A stretch of 29,509 nucleotides of DNA from Desulfosudis sp034189195 (GTDB lineage Bacteria > Desulfobacterota > Desulfobacteria > Desulfobacterales > Desulfosudaceae): contig JAXHVI010000104.1 in assembly GCA_034189195.1 (NCBI GenBank), forward strand, positions 1 to 29,509. Direction: 5' to 3'. The translations under genes and the position numbers were made by a program. How positions within the stretch are numbered: position 1 is the first letter of the stretch; every line of letters starts with the position of its first letter. Of the stretch, positions 1 through 7,889 are shown in pieces. The notes below the pieces were generated by a model that had not been told where the DNA came from, made no database searches, and saw only the letters and a program-made list of their open reading frames with translations.

Positions 1-1652
1 CCTTCCCGCATCATCTCGTCAATCTCTTCCAGCCGCCGGCCGTCAATATGGGATTCATTGTAGCCGGGAATAAACTTGTGGCCGAACTGATAATCCGAGA
101 ACCGGAACATGTGCTTGTGCAGGCCCACGATGCCGGTGATGCTGTGGGACATCACCTGCCGGGCCCCGGTGCGCAGGCTTTTCCACCACTCAAAATCCTC
201 CCAGATGTTGAGCCGGTCGTACCGGCCGCTTTTTTCGCGCTCTTTTTTCAGTTCGCTAAAAACCGATTCAACCTCTTCGGGCGTCAGGTCCGCGGATTTT
301 CGAATCTCCTCTTTTACGAGCGCTTCGTCGGCAAACACCTGGGTGGGGCCTTCCGTGTGATAGGGCAGGCCCGGAATAAACGAGCCGATCACCACCACCC
401 CCAGGCGCTGCAACTCGTCCACAATGCTTTTGACCGTTTCCGGGGTGGCGCCGCCCCGCTTGTCAAACACGTCGCCGTGGGATTCAATGCCGATCCAGAT
501 CGAGGTGAGCCCACCTCGCACCAGGGACTTGAAGCCGCCGTCCTTTTCCCGCACATTGACCAGGCTTCGGGTATCGGAAAAGGTGCCGAAGTGAATGTTC
601 TTGCCCGACTGCTCGATATAGCCGCAAAGCTCCTTGGCCGTATCAAGAAAATTGATCATGCCGCAGGCGGACATGACCTTTTCATCCTTCATGAAATTTT
701 CGTCCATCAGAAAAAAAGTGGCCTCCGGCGGATAGTCGGGCCGGGCCGCGTTTCTGTCGTACACGGTCTCCATGGGTATGAATATCTTTGCCGCGTCCTT
801 GTACAGGTAGGTCTTTTCCCGGTTGAACATCTTGCTGGTGTTGCAGAACCCGCACTTGTTGGAACACCCGATGGCGCTGACCAGCTTGTGGGAGTCCTTG
901 GGCATGGTCACAAATCCCAGCCGGCCCTTGACCCACTGTTTCCATCCGGTCGATGACGTGCTGCCCGAATCGGCAATGGCCTCGGAAACCAGGGGGGTGT
1001 TGGGGTCACCGGCGTCAATGCCGGCCACATCGCGCAGCCAGAGGCGAATGTCATGAACCCCCTCTCCTTTGTAAAAATCAAGGCCCTTTTTCTTTTTTTC
1101 CTCCCGCTCTTCCTCTGAATCCCACAGCACAGTGCCGTCTGCCGGTGTCAGCACGCCCAGCTTTTTGCCGGACGAGGCCCCGTAGCTGCCCAGGATGATC
1201 TTGATGTCCGGCCTTGCCTTCCGTATTTCCGCGCAGAGCTTTTTGGCCTGGTAGACCCGGTTTTCGCAGCCGATGCCCATGCCCACAATGGCAATGTCTG
1301 AATTTTTTGTCAGATGCTTTACGATCCACCGGTTGCTTTTCGGATACTCCATCAGAGAGATATCAAGCGTGTCGCGCAGGTTGTACTCGATCAGGCGCAT
1401 GCCCATGTACGGGGTCTTGCGTGAGGGGTTGAAAATATTTTCCAGCTTCAGGGCCAGGCGAATGCGGCGCCGGTTGGTGGGAGACATATCCAGGACGTCG
1501 AACAGCCACTCCAGAAAATGGAGCCGCGGGCCCTGGGGCAGCTGGGCGATGTTCATTTCGTAAAAACTGGAGTCGGCTCCGGGCATGCCCACCAGCAGCA
1601 TGCGGGGTTTTTGGGAAAGGGTCGAAGTTGAGGCCGTTGCTGAATCTTTCAT
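1..1652 (-). CDS. Radical SAM protein with B12-binding-like N-terminus (3' end outside window)
   Basis: The minus-strand frame is open from an ATG at 1652 to the window edge, about 550 codons, so the C-terminus is missing. An AAGGA-type ribosome binding site lies about 7 bases upstream of the ATG. The first 180 residues resemble a cobalamin-binding (Rossmann-like) domain: RMLLVGMPG near residue 17, DIAIVGMGIG near 120 and IKIILGSYG near 150. A CX3CX2C cluster follows at Cys263, Cys267 and Cys270 (GCSNKCGFCN), the ligand set for the radical SAM [4Fe-4S] cluster. Later segments (FFLMDENFM, SIWIGIESHG, VVVIGSFIPGLP) fit the beta strands of the radical SAM barrel as found in B12-binding radical SAM proteins. 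The canonical DXHXXG cobalamin motif is not evident, so cobalamin use is uncertain. I cannot name a substrate. The neighbours give no pathway: a 388-base gap separates it from pstS. Confidence 0.85.
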   Translation of the reverse strand, partial: MKDSATASTSTLSQKPRMLLVGMPGADSSFYEMNIAQLPQGPRLHFLEWLFDVLDMSPTNRRRIRLALKLENIFNPSRKTPYMGMRLIEYNLRDTLDISLMEYPKSNRWIVKHLTKNSDIAIVGMGIGCENRVYQAKKLCAEIRKARPDIKIILGSYGASSGKKLGVLTPADGTVLWDSEEEREEKKKKGLDFYKGEGVHDIRLWLRDVAGIDAGDPNTPLVSEAIADSGSTSSTGWKQWVKGRLGFVTMPKDSHKLVSAIGCSNKCGFCNTSKMFNREKTYLYKDAAKIFIPMETVYDRNAARPDYPPEATFFLMDENFMKDEKVMSACGMINFLDTAKELCGYIEQSGKNIHFGTFSDTRSLVNVREKDGGFKSLVRGGLTSIWIGIESHGDVFDKRGGATPETVKSIVDELQRLGVVVIGSFIPGLPYHTEGPTQVFADEALVKEEIRKSADLTPEEVESVFSELKKEREKSGRYDRLNIWEDFEWWKSLRTGARQVMSHSITGIVGLHKHMFRFSDYQFGHKFIPGYNESHIDGRRLEEIDEMMRE

Positions 1653-1835
1653 TGTGATATCCTTTTTGTGGTCCAGAAGAGTGCCCGCATGGTGAGGGCC
1701 GTTATCAAACACCGATCGCATTCTGATTACAGCGACAAGTGCCTGAAACTATGAGAATCAGCCGGTTGTGTCAATGGCAATGCAGGGGATTACAAATGTT
1801 TTACAAACAGCAGCCGCCTCAATCAAAATCTGGGC

Positions 1836-1902
1836 CGGGATCGGAATCGGGATCGATCACGAGTAAGAGCAAGAGTAAGAGTAAGAGTAAGAGTAAAAGT
1901 AA
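1836..1902. repeat. Two adjacent hexanucleotide arrays
   Basis: Positions 1836-1859 read as four period-6 units (cgggat, cggaat, cgggat, cgatca). After one base, positions 1861-1902 read as seven units of gagtaa, five perfect and two with one change (gagcaa, aagtaa). They lie in the 1653-2040 gap, which holds no gene I can support. Any frame across them gives a dipeptide repeat, which explains the spurious serine-tyrosine-rich reading on the minus strand. Confidence 0.9.
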
Positions 1903-1950
1903 GAAAACAACATTGTGAGATCGATAGCGATAATTATCCGGGAGAACAAA

Positions 1951-2007
1951 CTGTCATCCCTGCAACAGGTGACAAACACCCTGAATGTCCCGTTGCAGGA
2001 ATGACAG
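1951..2007. repeat. Long imperfect palindrome 3' of pstS-like gene
   Basis: Arm 1951-1966 (ctgtcatccctgcaac) and arm 1992-2007 (gttgcaggaatgacag) pair over 15 of 16 positions around a 25-base loop. The element starts 34 bases past the pstS-like stop codon. It resembles the dispersed tcattcc-type intergenic palindromes of many proteobacteria. There is no T-run after it on the minus strand, so an intrinsic terminator is not supported. It could stabilise the 3' end of the mRNA. Confidence 0.7.
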
Positions 2008-2040
2008 GTATCGATAATGTATCGTTCTTTGCGCCCGTTA

Positions 2041-2874
2041 CTACCGGCCGGGATCAAACAGCGGCACGCTGCCCACTTCCCTGACCAGTTCCTGGCCGGT
2101 TTTTGAGAGGATAAAATTGATGAAGTCCAGCGTGGTGCCCTCGGGCCAGCCGTTCGTGAAGACAAACAGCGGACGGCTGATGGCATATTCACCACTCCGG
2201 GTTGTAGCTTCACTGCCCATCACGTTGTTCACTTTAACCGGTTTCAGGTCCTCATTCAGGTAACCCATGCCGACATACCCGATGGCGCCTTTTGTTTTGG
2301 AGACCGTCTGAGCAACCGCGCCGTTGGAAGCAACGACCAGGGATCGCGGAGTAACCCGGCCCCCTTCGAGAACGATGTCTTCCCAGACCTCAAACGTACC
2401 GGAGGAGCTGTCCCGGGAAACAATCACAATTTTGCCGCTGCTGCCGCCGAGATCTTTCCAGTCGGTTACTTGACCGGTATAGATGCCCTGCAGTTGGGAA
2501 AGGGTCAGGTTTGTCACCGGATTGGAGGGGTGAACCACGGGAACAATACAGTCAAGAGCAACCCGAAAGGGAACCGGGTATTTGTTTTTTGCCGAGGCAA
2601 ACTGAACTTCCGAGTCCTTGATAAAACGGGATGCAGTGGCGATATGGGTGGTGCCGTCGATCAGCGCCTTGATGCCGTTGCCGGAGCCGCCGCCGGACAG
2701 GGAGATGGCAACATCCGGATTCTCTTTCATGTACGCTTCGATCCATTTCTGGGCCACCGGCAGTACCGTGGTGGAACCCTTGATCACCAGTTGTTCCGCC
2801 AGCGCGGGCGTCACAGCAATGGCCAGTGCGATCAACAGGCTTGCCAACACTTTCAAATTAACCCGTTTTTTCAT
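2041..2874 (-). CDS. PstS-like periplasmic phosphate-binding protein (orphan)
   Basis: A 277-residue protein. The start is the ATG at 2874, because GGAG lies 8 bases upstream and the reading then begins with a clean Sec signal peptide (MKKR, hydrophobic core, cut near ALA-E at residue 26). It belongs to the PstS/SphX family of ABC-transporter binding proteins: GSTTVLPVA near residue 31, SLSGGGSGNGIKALIDG at about 58-73, ASRFIKDSE near 80 and SRDSSSGTFEVWE at about 155-167. The Arg-Asp-Ser-Ser-Ser-Gly-Thr stretch carries the usual oxyanion ligands. The normally acidic position in the G-x-x-D-I-x-x-x-S-R motif is His77 here (codon CAT). No pstC, pstA, pstB or phoU lies nearby, so it may serve a distant permease, act as a sensor, or bind another anion. 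The nearest gene upstream is the STN-like protein, 116 bases away. Confidence 0.9.
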   Translation of the reverse strand: MKKRVNLKVLASLLIALAIAVTPALAEQLVIKGSTTVLPVAQKWIEAYMKENPDVAISLSGGGSGNGIKALIDGTTHIATASRFIKDSEVQFASAKNKYPVPFRVALDCIVPVVHPSNPVTNLTLSQLQGIYTGQVTDWKDLGGSSGKIVIVSRDSSSGTFEVWEDIVLEGGRVTPRSLVVASNGAVAQTVSKTKGAIGYVGMGYLNEDLKPVKVNNVMGSEATTRSGEYAISRPLFVFTNGWPEGTTLDFINFILSKTGQELVREVGSVPLFDPGR

Positions 2875-2990
2875 TGTCTTGACTCCTTTTTTTGTGGTAA
2901 GGCGAAAACCTTCCTCGACATTCCCGAACCCTGAAAAAGCTAAACGGCAAGCGTTCACATTGACGGGCCCATCATGCCACCCCAGATCCA

Positions 2991-3965
2991 TCAGCAGTTA
3001 CAGCCCGAACTCCGAATCTGCTGGTTCAGGTATTCAAGCCGATCCCTGTCGTGCTGGATAGACTCTGCCCCGCGGATGCTCGCCCATTTTGCGTAATCCC
3101 TGTCTGACTGGCCGCTCGCCAGGCGCGCCTCCAGTTGATACTTCTCCGCGCAGTAATTTTTACATCTCCGGTTTTCACCGGAACCATCATTGCTGCCGGC
3201 ATAACTGTCACCGCCGGTGCCGGCGGTTCCACTGCCGATGCCGCTGTTTCCGGTGGCATTCGACCCACCGGCGGCGGTTTGGCCGGACGTTTCACCGGGG
3301 CTGTACATCGTTCCACCGGCGCCCAGAAGACTGACTGCACCGGCATTCGAACGCCTGGATGTACCGGAACCTGAAAGACCGGCTGTCTTTGGGACCGTGC
3401 CCGGCCCATCGCCCCATGCCTGCCCGGCAAAAGCGACAGCATTGGCGTCCGGCCGGGGCCTCCCGTCCGGCCCCGCCGTCGCTTCCCTTTCCGTGGGGAA
3501 GTGATGCCCCGGGCCGCCCGGCCCCTCGGGCCGGGCGCTGTTGCCGTCACGTCCTTCCAGCAAAACGAACTGCTGATCACCGGCCACCCTCTCCTGCAAC
3601 GCGGCAAGCTCACGGCTTTCAGCTTCAGCACCATAAACCACCGCGTAGCTGCACCCGCGAAGGACCATGCGGAGCGTATCTGCCAGCGTTCTGTCTGCAA
3701 AATCAAAAGAGACATGCGAAGGAAGCGTCCGGTCCACAATATAAATCTTAATGTCGGCCTTGCCGGATATATCCTCAATCAGCCCCAAAAAAGAAATGTT
3801 ATCGCCGCGAACAGAAAAACGGCCCCCGTTATATTTAACGGTTCCCGCAGGCAGCGCCGCTGCGTGGCTCTGCCCGGCTAAAAACAGAAACACCGCCATC
3901 GCTGCGATTGCCGGCGACAGCGTGGCGTTTAAAACGGCCGATACGGCACGCTGCATCATTTTCAC
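2991..3965 (-). CDS. Secreted STN-like protein with Gly/Ser/Thr-rich linker and Cys pairs
   Basis: A 324-residue protein from a GTG at 3965. The GTG is preferred to the ATGs at 3959 and 3956 because GGGGGA lies 6 bases before it. A signal peptide ends near residue 36 (SHAA-A). Residues about 45-115 resemble the short secretin/TonB N-terminal (STN) fold: a stretch on formation of a small set of strands, VSFDFADRTLADTLRMVLRG, then YAVVYG. Residues about 140-262 are rich in Gly, Ser, Thr, Ala and Pro and look disordered. The C-terminal 60 residues are charged and helical with Cys268 and Cys272 (CX3C), and the chain ends Gly-Cys-Asn-Cys. There is no secretin or receptor barrel after the STN-like part, so it may be a free-standing periplasmic or surface adaptor. 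I do not recognise a named family. The pstS-like gene follows it, possibly co-transcribed. Confidence 0.7.
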   Translation of the reverse strand: MKMMQRAVSAVLNATLSPAIAAMAVFLFLAGQSHAAALPAGTVKYNGGRFSVRGDNISFLGLIEDISGKADIKIYIVDRTLPSHVSFDFADRTLADTLRMVLRGCSYAVVYGAEAESRELAALQERVAGDQQFVLLEGRDGNSARPEGPGGPGHHFPTEREATAGPDGRPRPDANAVAFAGQAWGDGPGTVPKTAGLSGSGTSRRSNAGAVSLLGAGGTMYSPGETSGQTAAGGSNATGNSGIGSGTAGTGGDSYAGSNDGSGENRRCKNYCAEKYQLEARLASGQSDRDYAKWASIRGAESIQHDRDRLEYLNQQIRSSGCNC

Positions 3966-4026
3966 GGTCTGTCCCCCGATACCATTGGCAACACTTACTC
4001 CGAATATTTCACGAATGTCGAAAACT

Positions 4027-4032
4027 ATTATA
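4027..4032 (-). promoter_or_regulatory. Candidate -10 box for the STN-like gene
   Basis: The minus strand reads TATAAT here, about 60 bases before the GTG start at 3965, inside the 208-base gap 3966-4173. No good -35 hexamer lies 16-18 bases upstream, so this is only a candidate. Confidence 0.3.
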
Positions 4033-4173
4033 TGAAATCCAAGTTAACCCTGGTCCATATATGATCACCAGAAACATTCAGATTGCATTTCGGCTGTGTT
4101 AATTTATTGTTAAAATTGGGCGGGGGCAAGCGGCCCATGAAGACCGCTGTCGATTTTGTTTTTACATTTACAA

Positions 4174-6012
4174 TTAAAACCGGTCGTAGACACGTCGCTC
4201 CTGCATGAACCCGCTTTTTCCGGCTGCATGATTAACGGCTTTGATCCTGCCCTTTAAGAGGGAAATGCATTGCGACAGTTTTCCCGAGTGAACGGGGCAG
4301 TTAAAATTATCGGAACTGATAATGGCGATGCTCATTGTCACCAGAGGGACATCTTCTTTTTCGCCTTTGCGGTTGACACGCGCGTAGGTGCCGTTCTTCA
4401 GATCCGCTTCAAGAAAAAACCGTTTCTTCTCCTCGTCAAAACGGGAAATGACCTTTTGATAGAAAACAGGGTCAATCATCGATTCCGAAATCACGATAAA
4501 ATCGTCTCCCCCGATATGGCCCAGCTTCAGATCCGGATAATCGGCGCCTATGGTTTCCATCAGAATGGATGCGACCAGTTTCAGCATCTCGTCTCCCGCG
4601 GCAAACCCGTAATTGTCATTAAAATCCTTGAACCTGTCCAGATCGACATAAACAATGGCATATTCAGACCGGCTTAACACCTCCTCCAGCCAGAGGTTGA
4701 TCACAACATTGCCGGGCAGCCCGGTGAGCGGGTTGGCGCTGGTTGCGAATTTGACTTCCGTGTCAAAGGCCCGGGAAATAATGGTTCTCATGGTAATCGT
4801 GCCAAGAAACCGGTTGTTCAAATCAAGGACAAGGACAGGATCATAGATGTCATCCTTGGGACGATTTAAGGTGAACTTGCCCAGTTCTCTTAAATCGGTG
4901 TCTTCCCGGACGACAAGCATGTTTTTTTTCGCGACACTGTCCGCATGCCTGTTCTGAAACACGGCATAGCCGAACCGCCCTGACAGTGATGAATAAAAAT
5001 GCTGTCGTGTTATCAAACCCGTCGGATAGTTGGCGTCATCAAGAATGACCACATGTTCCGTTTCCTGGTGCGACCTGAAAATTTCGTCAAGGTCGCTGCA
5101 CAAAAGCGAGTTTTCCATGAAAATCGGAGGTCTTGCAATAAATTTGAAGATGGTGATTTCAATGGGTGACACTTTTTTCGAGTACTGCCTGACAAGTCTT
5201 CTTAAAAACGATTTTTGATTGACATCCAGATCGGCAGGATACGGTGCCGGCCTGGCGAAAAAAAACCCCTGGGCATACCGCACGCCAAACCTGTATGCGA
5301 CTTTCAGTTCCTCTTCCGTACCGACACCTTCAAACAGAATAAAACTGCCCACGGTGGCGGCAAAATCGCAGATGGAGCGCACCAGGTTCTGCTTATAGCC
5401 GTTGCGATCAATGTCACTGACAATCGATCGATCAATCTTTATTATGTGCGGGGTGGTGGCAACAAGCGTGGTCAAGCCGCTGTAACCGGAGCCGAAATCA
5501 TCCAGCGCGATTCTAACCCCCTGCCTGACATAGTGTTTTATCATGTTTTCATAATGGCGATAGTCCCTGACACTTGTTTTCTCGGTGATTTCAAAAACGA
5601 TGCGCCGTGGATCAATGCCGTAGCGCTTTAACGTGCTTGAGGTGAAACCCGCCTGAAACTCCGCGCATGAAAAAATGTCGGGACTTACATTGATAAAATA
5701 ATCACAGCCGGAAAACATCTGGTTAAGAGCGCTGATTTTTTTAAGGGCCGCTTTCCTGCACGCATATTCCAGTTCCCATTCAAGATTATATTCCCTTGCC
5801 TTGCTGAACATGACATCAGGAGAAAAAAAACAGCCCTCCCCTCTGGCCAGCAGTTCAAACCCTTTGATCTCACCGGAGTAGAGGTCAATTATCGGCTGGG
5901 CATAGGAGACGATCCGATCCGACCTGATCATGTCAAGAAAGGTCAAGATATCGTCATTCGCGGGTCCGGCATCCAAATCCATATAATCCGAACTGAATCT
6001 GACCTGGCGCAT
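4174..6012 (-). CDS. EAL-CBS-GGDEF cyclic-di-GMP turnover protein
   Basis: A cytoplasmic protein of 612 residues with no membrane segment. The start is the ATG at 6012 rather than the in-frame ATG at 6018, because GAGGAG ends 8 bases before the former and only 2 before the latter. The EAL phosphodiesterase domain (about 28-245) keeps the usual metal and catalytic residues: E53 in ELL, N108 in NVSP, E141 in EITE, D171-D172 in DDFGSGYS, K192 in KID, E228 in EGV and Q248. A CBS-like pair spans about 275-405. A GGDEF domain follows (about 420-595), with LTGLPG, YVDLDRFKDFND and GGDDF at 501-505. The fourth motif residue is Asp rather than Glu, and no RXXD inhibitory site is seen upstream. The EAL domain is therefore likely active as a phosphodiesterase. 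Cyclase activity is uncertain. The CBS pair probably senses a nucleotide. Confidence 0.93.
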   Translation of the reverse strand: MRQVRFSSDYMDLDAGPANDDILTFLDMIRSDRIVSYAQPIIDLYSGEIKGFELLARGEGCFFSPDVMFSKAREYNLEWELEYACRKAALKKISALNQMFSGCDYFINVSPDIFSCAEFQAGFTSSTLKRYGIDPRRIVFEITEKTSVRDYRHYENMIKHYVRQGVRIALDDFGSGYSGLTTLVATTPHIIKIDRSIVSDIDRNGYKQNLVRSICDFAATVGSFILFEGVGTEEELKVAYRFGVRYAQGFFFARPAPYPADLDVNQKSFLRRLVRQYSKKVSPIEITIFKFIARPPIFMENSLLCSDLDEIFRSHQETEHVVILDDANYPTGLITRQHFYSSLSGRFGYAVFQNRHADSVAKKNMLVVREDTDLRELGKFTLNRPKDDIYDPVLVLDLNNRFLGTITMRTIISRAFDTEVKFATSANPLTGLPGNVVINLWLEEVLSRSEYAIVYVDLDRFKDFNDNYGFAAGDEMLKLVASILMETIGADYPDLKLGHIGGDDFIVISESMIDPVFYQKVISRFDEEKKRFFLEADLKNGTYARVNRKGEKEDVPLVTMSIAIISSDNFNCPVHSGKLSQCISLLKGRIKAVNHAAGKSGFMQERRVYDRF

Positions 6013-6020
6013 ATGCATTT

Positions 6021-6026
6021 CTCCTC
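6021..6026 (-). promoter_or_regulatory. Ribosome binding site deciding the EAL-CBS-GGDEF start
   Basis: The minus strand reads GAGGAG, 8 bases from the ATG at 6012 and 2 bases from the ATG at 6018. Spacing favours the internal ATG. Confidence 0.6.
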
Positions 6027-6246
6027 AGCTGCAAAAAATGTTAGCCCGGGCACTTGAGTTTGTTGCGGTCATTAGCCCGATAGCCTGATTTCACCAGCGG
6101 GGAAAAAGTATACGGATAAAATGTTAGGCCAATATAAATAAATAATAAATCTTTTGTTCTGGAAATAGCTTACTTAGCGCCTGTCCATCTTGCATGGATG
6201 GAAACCGAACAAGCTGTCTCCCGGAATTGTTCCAGTGGCGCGTTCC

Positions 6247-7215
6247 TTACGGTCCCTTCTGTTGATTCCCCCCCTTACTCAAATCGCTGCGCAACCGCTG
6301 AAGGTTGTACGCAGCCTCTTTTATCCTGCCCGTACTCGACAGGGCCACCCCCATGTTGTAATGTGTACGTTCCTTTTGAGGTGATTTGTTTACACAGTCC
6401 TGCCAGAGAGACAGTTCTGTCCGCCAGACCGCATTCCGCTGGTATGTCCAGAAGCCGGAAAGGCATACAATGGGACACACCACTGCCGGCACAAGACGCT
6501 GGTCTTTCAATGCCCGGCAAAGCAGCCAGGTGACCGCGATAAACACAAATACTGACGGCAGGTAAGTGCGGTGCTCGAAAATCAGCTCCAGCGGGATGAA
6601 GGAGGACTCAATGGCAAGATTGCCCAGAAACCATAATATGGCAAATGACACAAGCTTGTATGGTTTTGCCGTAAACAGGGCGGCAAGAAAAAGACCGCAC
6701 AGGAAAAGGATGGAGAGAATCGTTGTCACCGGGTCAACCAGGGAATGTGAAACCGGTATGTCATGGTCAAGGTTCAGCCTGGCAGGGTGAGGAAAAACAA
6801 GAAACGAAGTGATGATATGGATGCCGATATTGACAAGGTGATAACCGGTGACATGGTACCGGTGGAAATAATAATTGAGGGCAAAGGTAAAGTGGGCAAA
6901 CAGCCGCTGGGAGTTGATGCTGTTTTTGACGCGGACAATCTGTTCCGGGCTCAGACGGGTCATCCGGATATGGGGATTTTGTGTGATATTGGGCTTGTCA
7001 TCAAAAATAAAGGGCACGTTCAGGGCGTTTGAATAGAGAAGCACTCCCAGCAGAACCAGAACGGTGAAGGCGATCAGAGGGTGGCGGCTGCCGGGCAAAA
7101 GGACTTGACCGCTGTCCGTTTCAGCCGCCTGTACCGGAAGGGAAGATGCGGCCGCCGATCTTTTTAATTGGGGTTTTCCCCGGCTGCTCTGCGTTGTTTT
7201 TTCTCCGGGCTCCAT
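6247..7215 (-). pseudogene. Internally deleted TMTC-like (GT-C fold, TPR) membrane protein
   Basis: The frame is open for 322 residues from an ATG at 7215 with AAGGA about 7 bases upstream. Residues 46-140 match the start of bacterial TMTC-like proteins: a first membrane helix, the NVPFIFDDKPNI loop with the DD pair expected of GT-C glycosyltransferases, then FALNYYFHRYHVTGYHLVNIGIHI. At residue 140 the chain jumps straight to PHPARLNLDHD, which in full-length relatives (commonly 600 residues or more) comes several membrane helices later. After that, helices and EHRTYLP follow in the normal order. Only one partial TPR unit (HYNMGVALSSTGRIKEA) remains before an early stop. An in-frame deletion of a few hundred residues plus C-terminal loss is the simplest reading. 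A genuinely short variant is possible. Probably not functional as a glycosyltransferase. It lies 116 bases past ompH and may be unrelated to that operon. Confidence 0.65.
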
Positions 7216-7331
7216 TGCCGCATTCCTTGCCGTCCATTACTTTTGAAAACACCCTTTTTTAAACAGCGACGCAGTCAATAAGCAGTATCCCCCGGCACAT
7301 CCCTCACATCTCACAACTCACCACCTGCCCT

Positions 7332-7868
7332 TTACTCCTGCTTTTCCTTTTCATACCGGGCGTCGTATATTTGGATAATTGCTTCGGTAATATCGGTTTC
7401 TTCATCAGCGGAGACCACCTTGTCGGCTTCGAAAATAAGCGTATAACCCTCATCCCGGCGGTATTGGTTGACGATCTCCCAGACCTCCTGGAGAATCTTT
7501 CGGGTGAGTTCCACGTTTTTTTCGTTCAGCTCCGATTCCAGGTCCTCCTTGAGACGGGAAAGTTCCTTCATCTGTTTTTCAAGGTCATCGCTCTTTTGCC
7601 GGTAGGTTTCCTGGTCAAGGGCGGCCTGCTGCTTGCGCAACTCCACGCTGAGGGACATGACATCGGCCTGCTTTTCACTGAACATGGCCTGTTTTTCCCT
7701 GATCTCTTCGTAAATGTCGGCTCTGGCGGCCCGGGCGGCCCGGGCATCGCGAATCACCCGTTTGGTATCAATCACACCCACCTTGACTTTGGAGGCGGCA
7801 CACACCGGCACGCTGAACACAACCAGCAAAATCATCACACCCACCAGCTTCATTCCAGAACGTTTCAT
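7332..7868 (-). CDS. OmpH/Skp-family periplasmic chaperone
   Basis: A 178-residue protein. AAAGGAG lies about 7 bases before the ATG at 7868. A Sec signal peptide ends near residue 25 (VCAAS). VKVGVIDTKRVI opens the mature part, as in OmpH/Skp proteins (compare VDVQKV at the same place). A long coiled coil (about 45-130) follows, with many Glu, Lys and Gln, then the closing strand segment YTLIFEADKVV. The family forms trimeric periplasmic holdases for unfolded outer-membrane proteins. This is the last gene of the ten-gene run starting beyond 29509, 21 bases after the coiled-coil gene upstream. A dedicated chaperone for the porin, the TpsB barrel or the giant exoprotein in transit is the natural inference. 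The stretch AARAARAD at 41-48 comes from a short GC-rich repeat at about 7728-7747. Confidence 0.88.
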   Translation of the reverse strand: MKRSGMKLVGVMILLVVFSVPVCAASKVKVGVIDTKRVIRDARAARAARADIYEEIREKQAMFSEKQADVMSLSVELRKQQAALDQETYRQKSDDLEKQMKELSRLKEDLESELNEKNVELTRKILQEVWEIVNQYRRDEGYTLIFEADKVVSADEETDITEAIIQIYDARYEKEKQE

Positions 7869-7889
7869 AAAACAACTCCTTTTATGTGA

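Noticed and set aside
1836..1902. CRISPR-like array
   Set aside because: The units are 6 bases without spacers, and no cas gene is present.
1857..2213. A 118-codon minus-strand frame ending in Ser-Tyr repeats
   Set aside because: It runs through the hexanucleotide array and overlaps the 3' end of the pstS-like gene in another frame.
2875..2991. A 39-residue upstream extension of the PstS-like protein
   Set aside because: It would bury the signal peptide, and a strong ribosome binding site precedes the internal ATG at 2874.
3026..3778. A 250-codon minus-strand frame overlapping the STN-like gene
   Set aside because: The other frame has a signal peptide, an STN-like domain and a good start. 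This one is Arg/Pro-rich without a domain.
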